Shown: one piece after another, positions 54,897 to 63,053 of the stretch
Numbering within the stretch: position 1 is the stretch's first letter
Layout of the letters: every line of letters starts with the position of its first letter
Assembly: GCA_002401685.1 (NCBI GenBank)
Contig: NVTU01000007.1
Location: 23,130 to 87,129, forward strand
Length of the DNA stretch: 64,000 bases
Source: Kordiimonadales bacterium
Lineage (GTDB): Bacteria > Pseudomonadota > Alphaproteobacteria > Sphingomonadales > Kordiimonadaceae
Direction of reading: 5' to 3'
The notes under the pieces: model-generated
What the model saw: the letters and a program-made list of their open reading frames with translations, nothing else
What the model was told of the DNA's origin: nothing
Databases searched by the model: none
Program-made: the position numbers and the translations under genes

Positions 54897-57602
54897 GTGA
54901 AAAACCTGGACACCACACTGCGCCATTTGCTTGCCGGCGTTGCACTGGGCGCGCTTACAATAGCCGCGCCAGCTTTCGCACTTCAACATGAACCTGCGAA
55001 GCCGACAGCTGAGAAAAAGCAAGACCAAAAGAAAACTGACGAAGACGCAAAAGACGCCAAGGACGGCGACAAAAAAGAAGATGCAAAAGGCGACGACAAA
55101 AAGAAGAAGAAAAAGAAGGATAAAACCTTAGAAGAAGTCGTTGAAAAATTTGAAGCCATCGATGGTTTCTTCAAAATGTACCGGGACAAAAAAACCGGTG
55201 ATCTCTATATGGAACTAACGGAAGATCAGCTCGACAAAGAATTTATCTATTTCTCTCAAATCGTTGATGGCCCTGGCGCAGGCGGCACCTTCCGCGGCGC
55301 ATACCGCGGCACCAAAGTAATTAAGTTCTCAAAGCATTTCCAGAACATCGAAATCACTGAGCAAAACGCCAATTTCTATTTTGACCCGGACAACGCTTTA
55401 TCTCGCGCTAAAGAAGCCAATGTCGATAGCGCTTCTATATTTGTCAAAAAATTCAAAGCCAAATCGAAAGACGGCAAAAGCTTTCTTCTCGCAGTGAACG
55501 GCCTGTTTAAATCAGAAGCTCTCAGCCAAATTAAGCCGCCACGTTTTCCAGGCGCGCGCCCCGGCCAATTTTTCACACTCGGCAAGCTCTCCGGTTCTAA
55601 GTCACGCATCACCGAGGTTAAAAATTATCCTGAAAACACGTCAATTACGACTGACTATGTTTACACGAACGCAACACCGCTTAATGGTGGCAATGGCGGC
55701 ATCACAGATGCTCGTAACGTCACGGTTCGCTTGAACCACACTATACTTGCTATGCCAGAAAACGATTTTAAGCCGCGTTTTGATGATGCGCGCGTTGGGT
55801 ATTTCCTGACATATGTCAACGACATGACAAACCCTAGCGCCACGCCTTGGCGCGATGTAATCCACCGCTGGAACCTTGTAAAGAAGGACCCTAGCGCTGC
55901 GATCTCCGAGCCCGTAAAACCAATCGTATGGTGGATCGAAAATACAACGCCTGAAAACATGCGCCCTGTTATCAAAAAGGCTGTGGAAGCATGGAATATT
56001 GCTTTTGAAAAAGCTGGTTTCAAAAATGCCGTACAGGTAAATATTCAGCCTGACGATGCTGATTGGGACGCTGGCGATATTCGCTACAACGTGCTGCGTT
56101 GGACATCTAGCCCGCAAGTTCGCTTTGGCGGGTACGGCCCACACTTTGCAAACCCACGTACAGGCGAAATTCTCGGCGCCGACATCATGCTGGAATATGC
56201 GTTCCTTACCAATCGCCTCAATTCAGCAGAACTATTTGAAACATCTGGCCTGGCGTTAAGCCAAGAAGCTGAGGAAACACGTCACCTTAATTTCTACCAA
56301 AAGCATGAGCAAATTTGCTCCATGGCTGGTCAATTGCAAATGAGCAACATGCTCGGCAATATGTTTGCAACCACAATGGATGCTGGCCCTGACCTCTCGA
56401 CCAAACTGGTAGAAGAAAGCATCTATTATCTGATGCTGCACGAAGTTGGCCATACACTTGGCTTGAACCACAACATGAAAGCCTCGCAAGCACTGGCCTA
56501 CGAAGATGCGCATGACATTAGTAAGCAAGGCGGCGGCCTCGTTGGGTCTGTGATGGATTACCCGTCCATCAACATTGCAGCCAAAGGCAAAGAGCAAGCG
56601 CACTTCTATACTGTACGCCCCGGTGATTATGATATCTGGGCAATCCAGTTTGGCTATTCCCCTGATATGGACGATTTGGCAACACGCGGTGCACACCTCG
56701 CCCGGTCCAATGAAAAAGGTCTGGCGTTTGGTAATGACGCAGACGATATGCGAGCGCCAGGCGGCGGCATTGATCCTCGTATAAACATCAGTGACCTTAC
56801 CGACAACGCCGTTCAGTATGCTCAGGACCGGCTTGAACTTGAAGCAGATATCCTTGCCAACCTTAAAGACAAATACACCAAAGAAGGCAGGAGTTACCAG
56901 GAACTGCGCAATGCATACCTGATCCTAACAGGGGATATGTTCTCGCAGGGCCGCACGGTGTCCCGTTATATTGGCGGCGTTTACGTCGATCGCTCGGTAG
57001 CAGGACAGGACGGAGCAAACGCGCCGTACGTGCCCGTTGAAGAGGCGAAACAGAAGCAGGCAATGAAACTGCTTCGTGACTTTATCTTCTCACCGGACGC
57101 GTTCAACACTGACCCTGAATTGCTACAGCATATCGCCTTGCAACGTCGCGGCTTCACGCAGCGTGCTGGCGGTAACGAAGACCCGAAACTCCACGGCCGA
57201 GCCGCCGCTGTTCAAGCCAATGTGCTTGCACACTTGCTGCACCCAAGGGTCTTAACGCGTATCACCGACACACAGCTTTACGGCAATACATATAGTGTTA
57301 CTGAAATGATGGGTGATCTGACGGACGCTATTTTTGAAGATGACAGCCGCAGAGCGGTCAACACATACCGACAGCAATTACAGGTGTCGTATGTGAACCG
57401 TTTGATCGGTATTTTCAGAAGTACTAACAACCCTATTCCCAACAGAGCTTCTTATGATCACATTGCGCGGTCCAATGCCTTTGGTAACTTGCGTAAAATC
57501 GCAAAAGACATGACCCGCTGGCGGGGTGGTGCCTCAACACGGGCGCACCGCGATCATGTTAAATTCATCATTGATAAAGCGCTGGAAGTGAATAACGGAT
57601 AA
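54897..57602 (+). CDS. Exported zinc metalloprotease (DUF5117/DUF4953 family)
   Basis: This 901-residue protein has a signal peptide (about residues 1-28, ending FALQ), a strongly charged linker of Lys and Asp residues (about 35-75), the DUF5117-like domain (KFEAIDGFFKMYRDKKTGDL, DKEFIYFSQIVDGPGAGGTF) and a DUF4953-like catalytic domain. The zinc site HEVGHTLGLNHN has His515, Glu516, His519 and the third His of HExxHxxGxxH. The GTG start at 54897 was chosen since AGGGAGA precedes it and a signal peptide begins there. Substrate unknown; periplasmic or secreted proteolysis is inferred. Confidence 0.9.
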   Translation: MKNLDTTLRHLLAGVALGALTIAAPAFALQHEPAKPTAEKKQDQKKTDEDAKDAKDGDKKEDAKGDDKKKKKKKDKTLEEVVEKFEAIDGFFKMYRDKKTGDLYMELTEDQLDKEFIYFSQIVDGPGAGGTFRGAYRGTKVIKFSKHFQNIEITEQNANFYFDPDNALSRAKEANVDSASIFVKKFKAKSKDGKSFLLAVNGLFKSEALSQIKPPRFPGARPGQFFTLGKLSGSKSRITEVKNYPENTSITTDYVYTNATPLNGGNGGITDARNVTVRLNHTILAMPENDFKPRFDDARVGYFLTYVNDMTNPSATPWRDVIHRWNLVKKDPSAAISEPVKPIVWWIENTTPENMRPVIKKAVEAWNIAFEKAGFKNAVQVNIQPDDADWDAGDIRYNVLRWTSSPQVRFGGYGPHFANPRTGEILGADIMLEYAFLTNRLNSAELFETSGLALSQEAEETRHLNFYQKHEQICSMAGQLQMSNMLGNMFATTMDAGPDLSTKLVEESIYYLMLHEVGHTLGLNHNMKASQALAYEDAHDISKQGGGLVGSVMDYPSINIAAKGKEQAHFYTVRPGDYDIWAIQFGYSPDMDDLATRGAHLARSNEKGLAFGNDADDMRAPGGGIDPRINISDLTDNAVQYAQDRLELEADILANLKDKYTKEGRSYQELRNAYLILTGDMFSQGRTVSRYIGGVYVDRSVAGQDGANAPYVPVEEAKQKQAMKLLRDFIFSPDAFNTDPELLQHIALQRRGFTQRAGGNEDPKLHGRAAAVQANVLAHLLHPRVLTRITDTQLYGNTYSVTEMMGDLTDAIFEDDSRRAVNTYRQQLQVSYVNRLIGIFRSTNNPIPNRASYDHIARSNAFGNLRKIAKDMTRWRGGASTRAHRDHVKFIIDKALEVNNG

Positions 57603-57631
57603 GGCCCGAATTTCATTTTGAAGTAACAAGA

Positions 57632-57655
57632 CGGCGACCCTGTTTGGTCGCCGTT
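57632..57655 (+). terminator. Intrinsic terminator after the metalloprotease
   Basis: ACGGCGACC pairs with GGTCGCCGT around a 6-base loop, followed by TTCTT. Confidence 0.8.
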
Positions 57656-57709
57656 TCTTATAACAAACACATCGCTGGCGCACCGCTTCACAAAATATGC
57701 TATCTGTTG

Positions 57710-58003
57710 CTAATGTACCGTGTCCCATTGCCGCGCCAAACGCAGAGCCTTTGCAATATCCCGCGCGGTTAGCTCGAGTGCGACATCACAGCGATCGCCC
57801 GCAGCGCGTCCAATCCCGTGAATGGCCGCCAAGTTAAACCACTTGTGCGCCTCTATGAAGTTTTGATCTACACCGTGCCCGGTTGCATAGAGTAGCCCCA
57901 GATCATATTGAGCTTCCGCGCCACCTGCCTCAGCTTGGACTAAGCGCTTGTGAACATCGACTTCCAGTAATTCAAGCATGGGCCCGCTATATTTCTGCCC
58001 CAT
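57710..58003 (-). CDS. Sel1-like repeat protein
   Basis: This 97-residue protein has one clear Sel1-type repeat (GGAEAQYDLGLLYATGHGVD, then NFIEAHKWFNLAAIHGI) followed by a degenerate one. Such helical repeats mediate protein contacts. The ATG at 58003 was chosen because GGAGAAG lies just upstream; a longer frame adds a Cys-rich hydrophobic stretch of doubtful reality. No signal peptide with this start. Confidence 0.75.
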   Translation of the reverse strand: MGQKYSGPMLELLEVDVHKRLVQAEAGGAEAQYDLGLLYATGHGVDQNFIEAHKWFNLAAIHGIGRAAGDRCDVALELTARDIAKALRLARQWDTVH

Positions 58004-58283
58004 TTTTCTTCTCCATCTAGCCACCCTGATTGCGATCAAACAGGGGCAACAACAGTATAAAATCATGTGAACAAAAACCACATAATCAACTGGCGCACAC
58101 GGCTACATATAACGGGGCATAACGGACTTGGTGGATATTTCCAGAAACGCACTTTAGTTGGAATTCTGGGAATTTCGATTTCGATGGTAGCAAAATATAC
58201 TGCTTTTCAGAAGCAATTTTATTTTGTCAACGACGCCCGAGGCTTATCACACTCCAGCGCGTTAGGACTCTCTTAGGCAGAGT

Positions 58284-59711
58284 ATGGCATCCTACAGGCT
58301 GGTTGCTTTTCTATTTCCGCCAAAGCGCATCATTGCAAGATCGTTATTGAAAAAAATGCTTGATCCACTCGGCGAAAAAAAACCAGCAACATGTCTTGCT
58401 GTACGCGGCACGCTGATGTTTAAACAGGAGCATAGATTGGAGCTTGAAAAGGTACCTGCGCGCGTCTTATTGGTGGAAGACTCGAAGTTCTATTCTGCTG
58501 TCATAAGGCAGCAAGTCGAAACTTTACCAAACATCATTCTTGATAGTGCCACAACCCTAAAAGATGCCAGGCAGCTCCTTGAGGCTCATAGCGGGCACTA
58601 TACCATGGCCTTAGTCGATCTGAATTTGCCGGATGCACCTAACGGGGAAATAGTCGACGTAGTAGGTAAGCATGAAGTTCCAACGGTTGTTTTTTCCAGC
58701 AATTTCAACCCAAAAACCAAAGAGAAGCTCTTTGCCAAAGGGATTGTCGACTATGTGATGAAAGATAGCCCGGTTGCCTTGGAGTACCTTGTTGAACTTG
58801 TCAAACGACTACTTTCACAGTCTGAGAAAAAGGTTCTGGTAGCCAGTAAGTGTGCCAAGGCACGGCGCAAACAAGTGCAATCACTCAACAACTTACAGCT
58901 TTCCTGCTGGGCTTGCGAAAGCGGCGACGAAGCCGCCAAAATCCTTCGAAAACACGAAGATATTGCCCTTGTGCTGATTGGCGACGAACTAAAGGATTGC
59001 TCCGGTGTGGAACTGGTTAGTAAACTTCGCAAGGACTTCCGGTCCTCGCACCTTTCAATCTTGGCTATTCCCGACACAGAAACAGATTTCGCGTCCCAGT
59101 ATTTGAGGTACGGTGCGAATGACTTTCTGCGCCAACCCTATTCCCCGGAAGAATTTCAATGTCGCATCAATAACGCGCTTAAGTCACAAAAATTGCTCAC
59201 CGAATTAGAGGCCGCAGCAACACGTGATTTTCTGACCGGCCTTTTCAACCGCCGGGCTTTTTTCGACACAGCAGCGACCACACTGGCCTTTGCAATGAGA
59301 AACAACCAACCTTTGGCCCTCGCTATGGTCGATATTGATCATTTTAAGAACGTCAATGATACGTATGGTCATGATGTGGGGGATTTCGTTATCAAGAAGG
59401 TTGCCGAAGTCCTCCAAAAAGAAGTTCGAGGTGGTGATACTGTGGCCCGTGTAGGCGGCGAGGAATTTTGCCTATTAATGCCAAACTTAGATTCTGACAA
59501 CATCAACACTATATTCACCCGCGTTCGCGCAGCCATCAATGCTATCTCCGTTCCGACCCCTCAAGGCGTAGTCCATGTTAGTGCAAGTTTCGGCATCACA
59601 ATTAAGATTACGCCGGACATTGAAGTGATGATGAAAGCGGCTGATCAGGCGCTGTATCAGGCCAAAAGGTCCGGCCGCGATAAATTCGTCATGGCAGAGC
59701 AAACCAGTTAA
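58284..59711 (+). CDS. PleD-like response regulator diguanylate cyclase
   Basis: This protein (475 residues with this start) has two receiver domains and a GGDEF domain. REC1 (about 59-175) has RVLLVEDSKFYSAVIRQQ and the phospho-acceptor Asp in MALVDLNLPDAPNGE. REC2 (about 187-305) reads ALVLIGDELKDCSGVELVSK, where Gly replaces the acceptor Asp, so it is probably an adaptor, as in PleD. The GGDEF domain has DIDHFKNVNDTYGHDVGD and RVGGEEFCLLM, both intact. The start is unsure: 58284 has a weak AGG site, while ATGs at 58356 and 58416 give a shorter N terminus closer to REC1. Confidence 0.87.
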   Translation: MASYRLVAFLFPPKRIIARSLLKKMLDPLGEKKPATCLAVRGTLMFKQEHRLELEKVPARVLLVEDSKFYSAVIRQQVETLPNIILDSATTLKDARQLLEAHSGHYTMALVDLNLPDAPNGEIVDVVGKHEVPTVVFSSNFNPKTKEKLFAKGIVDYVMKDSPVALEYLVELVKRLLSQSEKKVLVASKCAKARRKQVQSLNNLQLSCWACESGDEAAKILRKHEDIALVLIGDELKDCSGVELVSKLRKDFRSSHLSILAIPDTETDFASQYLRYGANDFLRQPYSPEEFQCRINNALKSQKLLTELEAAATRDFLTGLFNRRAFFDTAATTLAFAMRNNQPLALAMVDIDHFKNVNDTYGHDVGDFVIKKVAEVLQKEVRGGDTVARVGGEEFCLLMPNLDSDNINTIFTRVRAAINAISVPTPQGVVHVSASFGITIKITPDIEVMMKAADQALYQAKRSGRDKFVMAEQTS

Positions 59712-59839
59712 TCGTCGGTTCAGCCAACAAAGCATAATCTTAATCGTTGCCCCAACTTTGCCTTTATACTGCCCCTATTAACCAACAGGATGCAGGCTAA
59801 GGATCTAACGCTGGTATCTTATTGGAATGGGATTATGAC

Positions 59840-60358
59840 ATGAAGAATAAAACAACAATGTTACTGGCCTTGCCGCTTGCGCTTTTTGCTGGGGCCTGCG
59901 CGCCAAATCTATCATCAAACTCATATGACGCCTATTCCGTTGGCGAAGTCCGCCGGGTCGAACGCGGCACGATACAGAGCTACCGCTGGGTCGAAATTAA
60001 TACCAGAACAGGCGTTGGAACCGTAGCTGGCGCGGGCATTGGGGCTGCTGCAGGATCAACCGTAGGAGACGGCGCTGGCGGTGTAATTGGCGCGATTGGC
60101 GGCGCCCTACTAGGCGGGCTTATCGGGTCCTCGATAGAAAAGTCGGCCAACAAGCGTACCGGGTATGAATATGTGATATTAACGGCAAGTGGATCACTGG
60201 TTAGCATTGTTCAGGCCGACCGTGCACCCCTTCCCGAAGGTTCGCCGGTTCTTATTCAGTTCAGCGGGCAGCGCAGCCGTGTGATATTTGATCATAACGC
60301 AATCGATGAAGCTGCGGCTGATCGGCGTTCGAGCGGTGATGGCCAAGGGGGCTATTAA
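59840..60358 (+). CDS. Glycine-zipper outer membrane lipoprotein (SlyB-like)
   Basis: This 172-residue protein has a lipoprotein signal with LFAGAC at the lipobox (Cys at about residue 20), the YSVGEVRRVERGTIQSYRWV region and a double glycine zipper (GAGIGAAAGSTVGDGAGGVI, GAIGGALLGGLIGSSIEKSA). This is followed by a small beta domain (YVILTASGSLVSIVQADRAP). The layout matches SlyB/PcP family outer membrane lipoproteins. The ATG at 59840 was chosen as it starts the lipoprotein signal; a TTG six codons earlier is possible. Confidence 0.9.
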   Translation: MKNKTTMLLALPLALFAGACAPNLSSNSYDAYSVGEVRRVERGTIQSYRWVEINTRTGVGTVAGAGIGAAAGSTVGDGAGGVIGAIGGALLGGLIGSSIEKSANKRTGYEYVILTASGSLVSIVQADRAPLPEGSPVLIQFSGQRSRVIFDHNAIDEAAADRRSSGDGQGGY

Positions 60359-60380
60359 ACCTACCTAATATCTTATCAAA

Positions 60381-60414
60381 AAAAAGGGCCGGACCACAAA
60401 GTCCTACCCTTTTT
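60381..60414 (+). terminator. Intrinsic terminator after the glycine-zipper lipoprotein gene
   Basis: AAAAAGGG pairs with CCCTTTTT, with an inner partial stem GGAC/GTCC. Symmetrical, so it could serve both the lipoprotein gene and the convergent CPBP gene. Confidence 0.7.
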
Positions 60415-60483
60415 CTGGCCAAGAGGCACTTAGCGGAAAGAGCACTTGTCATAAGCGCATTATAGGCAAAGCATTTTGTCTGC

Positions 60484-61197
60484 TTAACTAAGATATAAAA
60501 GAGTAAGTCCCAGTGTATTGGCAAGGCCGTGCGACAGCGTTAAGGGCCAAATATTACGTTTCAGAAAAACATAGAAAATCCCGCTCACCAATGCGATTGA
60601 ACCAGTAGCTAACGCCCCCCCTATTCCTTGATAGTAGAGATGTTGTTGCCCGAACAAAATCGCCTGCAAAATAATCGCAATCCCGATGGCAAAAGGCGCC
60701 TTTGAAAACAGTTTTTCAAATCGAGAAAGCAAGATTCCCCTGAAAAGCAATTCCTCCGTAAAGCCGCCAATAACCCATGCGATAGTGACCCAGTAAATAT
60801 ACACAGGAAAATTCCCGGGAATATTGGAAAACCTATCCCGGTACCGAGCATCAATCTCCATCGCATCGGAATTCTCGACCAAACCAGAGGAGCTCATTAG
60901 GCCTTCTACCAATTGGCCTAGCACGATGGTTATGACCATAATTGCGAGTGCCCACAGGAGCGTACGGACCAGACTTTTGGGCCTCTTCAACCCAATATCA
61001 GCCCAATTTTCGTTAGCCGCACGCAAGCATAAAGTCGCGACGCCCAAGCTGGCGATTAACGCTACTGGGCCTGCATATGTCCAGAGCCCATCAAAACTGA
61101 GCAACACCGCTTTTACAGTAAACAACGTTCCCAGGACGAAAATTAAATCCCGAGCTGCTGCACGTACAGTGTTTGAGTTCGCTTCTGTATTTGTCAT
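60484..61197 (-). CDS. CPBP family intramembrane glutamic endopeptidase
   Basis: This 237-residue membrane protein has about seven hydrophobic segments. The CPBP (Abi) motifs are present in order: GGFTEELLFRGILLSRFE with the EExxxR pair, LFGQQHLYYQG with the second-motif His, and LSHGLANT with HxxxN. Related proteases process CaaX-type proteins or bacteriocin substrates. The ATG at 61197 was preferred over a TTG five codons earlier. It lies 31 bases after the MBL gene in the MarR operon. Confidence 0.88.
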   Translation of the reverse strand: MTNTEANSNTVRAAARDLIFVLGTLFTVKAVLLSFDGLWTYAGPVALIASLGVATLCLRAANENWADIGLKRPKSLVRTLLWALAIMVITIVLGQLVEGLMSSSGLVENSDAMEIDARYRDRFSNIPGNFPVYIYWVTIAWVIGGFTEELLFRGILLSRFEKLFSKAPFAIGIAIILQAILFGQQHLYYQGIGGALATGSIALVSGIFYVFLKRNIWPLTLSHGLANTLGLTLLYLS

Positions 61198-61228
61198 ATC
61201 AATATCTCGCAAAAAAGAATGGCTTGGT

Positions 61229-62197
61229 TCAATTCAAACACCAATTAGGAGGCTGCTTGCCTCTCGGGTCTGCAGGATGAGGGAACAAGATAAATTCGCC
61301 ATAGGATTTAACCCTGGGCTTGTCGCCCATTGCGGTTAAAGCCATTTGGATATCACTTACAATTGCCACAGGTAATTCCAAGATATGTTCCCCGCGCCGA
61401 GAACCGTTTTCTGACGCGAACGCCTCGCCTGCGACTGCCTTCATTTCTACATGCCCGCCAAGTAGCCAACGCACGTCATTTTCTCGAGTAAACTCAGCGA
61501 CGCGGCTCATAGACTTTGTATAGGTCTCTGATAGTCCGCACTGGAAATACAGCCTACCTGGATAGATAACGTCTCCGCTGAAAAGGGCTTTTGTGACAGC
61601 GTCAAACACCATTACGTGCGACGGGTGATGCCCCGGCGTTGGAATGATATCCACGCTACGGCCACCCAGATCAAATGACGCGGTTTGAGCAGGCCAGTTT
61701 TCAATTCCGAAGAAGCCAGCGATATCTTTCGGACTGTGGCCAACAACCACAGTATCAGGACGGTCTTTGAAACTTGCGTCTCCTCCAACATGGTCGCCGT
61801 GCCCGTGAGAGTGCATGACGACCAATTGTATGGCTTCACGCTGGTTCTGCGCGAGCCAAGCTTCAATATGGTCGTCAACAACCCTCCGCAGGTCCACTCC
61901 CCCGGCACCGGTATCGATAAGGAGCACTTTTTCCTGTCCGAAAATAAGATAGAGAAAAGGCGCTTCAAAGGAAGTTTTCAGCGATTGCCGAATAACAAAT
62001 GTATTGGCATCCAGTTTTTGGGAATGAAATGCCGGTTCATTTGCATCTCGCCCAGCGTTCCACGGCTGGAGGAATAGCGTTGAAGCGCCGTATTTTTCAG
62101 ACACTTGAGACTGTTTTTGACCAACAGCACCGGCAGAAGTTAAGCCGAAGGAAGCCAAGATTAGCGAAGTAACGGCAAGCAGTTTAGGGGAAAACAT
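61229..62197 (-). CDS. Exported metallo-beta-lactamase fold hydrolase
   Basis: This 322-residue protein has a signal peptide (about 1-25, FSPKLLAVTSLILASFGLTS). The MBL fold motifs are complete: VLLIDTGAGG, the dinuclear zinc motif HSHGHGDHVGG (about 131-141), GHHPSHVMVFD with the third His, FSGDVIYPG with the Asp ligand, and GGHVEMK with the last His. The substrate may be an ester, lactone or beta-lactam and cannot be fixed by eye. The ATG at 62197 gives the signal peptide; a longer frame overlaps marR. Confidence 0.88.
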   Translation of the reverse strand: MFSPKLLAVTSLILASFGLTSAGAVGQKQSQVSEKYGASTLFLQPWNAGRDANEPAFHSQKLDANTFVIRQSLKTSFEAPFLYLIFGQEKVLLIDTGAGGVDLRRVVDDHIEAWLAQNQREAIQLVVMHSHGHGDHVGGDASFKDRPDTVVVGHSPKDIAGFFGIENWPAQTASFDLGGRSVDIIPTPGHHPSHVMVFDAVTKALFSGDVIYPGRLYFQCGLSETYTKSMSRVAEFTRENDVRWLLGGHVEMKAVAGEAFASENGSRRGEHILELPVAIVSDIQMALTAMGDKPRVKSYGEFILFPHPADPRGKQPPNWCLN

Positions 62198-62231
62198 GAA
62201 CGATGACCTTTGGAGCGTGAATATGTGAGCG

Positions 62232-62735
62232 CTATGATGTTGGACCGTTTTGCAGAGATTTGACACGATCGAGAATAGAAGAGCGACTGAGCGCTTCGAT
62301 TGCAGTTATGGCAACGGTTGGCAGGTCACATGCTATTTCTTCAAAAAGCTCAGCGAAGGCTAGTTCAGCTTCAGCAAGCCGCGTTTTCAATGAATGAAAT
62401 TGTGTCTCGCCTGCGCTGGTAAGCCTCAGAACCTTTCGTCGACCATCTTTCGGATCAGACATGCGCTCTACGACGCCGAATTCAAGCAGCAAATCTATCC
62501 GCTGCGTAACGAGCTGGTGCGGCTGATCAAGTGTTTTGGCGATGTCTGCAGCGGACATAGCGCCTTGCTCACCCAGCAGCAACACAGAGGACACAGCGCG
62601 CGACGGGAACTTAATGGCGACATCTTCCAAAAGATCGTCGCCCTGCGTGACAATAAGATCCACGAGGTGCCGAAGAATATTCCCAACAAACGCATCGCGC
62701 ATGGGATGGTTATTTATGAAAGCGTTGGTAGGCAT
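62232..62735 (-). CDS. MarR family transcriptional regulator
   Basis: This 167-residue protein has a MarR winged helix: SSVLLLGEQGAMSAADIAKT, LDQPHQLVTQRIDLLLEFGV, VERMSDPKDGRRKVLRLTSA, with helices on both sides for dimerisation. It heads a leftward operon with the MBL and CPBP genes. A 30-base palindrome 15 bases upstream is its likely own operator, so it is expected to repress its own operon until a small phenolic or similar ligand binds (family knowledge). Confidence 0.9.
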   Translation of the reverse strand: MPTNAFINNHPMRDAFVGNILRHLVDLIVTQGDDLLEDVAIKFPSRAVSSVLLLGEQGAMSAADIAKTLDQPHQLVTQRIDLLLEFGVVERMSDPKDGRRKVLRLTSAGETQFHSLKTRLAEAELAFAELFEEIACDLPTVAITAIEALSRSSILDRVKSLQNGPTS

Positions 62736-62750
62736 AGAGTTCTCACTACT

Positions 62751-62780
62751 TATACAACTAATTGTGCAATTGATTGTATA
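62751..62780 (-). promoter_or_regulatory. Operator-like palindrome of the marR-type operon
   Basis: The arms 62751-62764 and 62767-62780 are inverted copies matching at 12 of 14 positions (TATACAACTAATTG and CAATTGATTGTATA). It lies 15 bases before the MarR start, so it overlaps the expected promoter or start site. Confidence 0.75.
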
Positions 62781-63003
62781 AATAGATAATCCCTTAGCTT
62801 CAACCTGTCAAGCGCTCAAAGCTGAAGCATCCCAGCATTGCCAAAACACCACAGCTTTGGGCCGTCAATATCAATGACTTAGGGGAAAAAAAATCTGATA
62901 GAAAGCCCTCGAGGACCAACATCCTATTTGACAAAATGCCTTATCCAACCAGCTCTAGCTACCAATTCCGTTATTTCTCTCAGCTGGCACTGACGACAAC
63001 AAC
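62781..63003. other. Intergenic region without a recognised feature
   Basis: About 220 bases between the MarR operator and the terminator of the last gene. A weak AT-rich promoter for marR may lie in its left part. Nothing else is supported. Confidence 0.4.
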
Positions 63004-63030
63004 AAAAAAGGGCAGCCAAATGGCTACCCT
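63004..63030 (-). terminator. Intrinsic terminator after the Arg/Gly/Tyr-rich gene
   Basis: On the minus strand AGGGTAGCCA pairs with TGGCTGCCCT with one mismatch, followed by TTTTT, about 25 bases after the stop codon. Confidence 0.75.
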
Positions 63031-63053
63031 TCTCAGCGTCCGGCCTTATGGCC

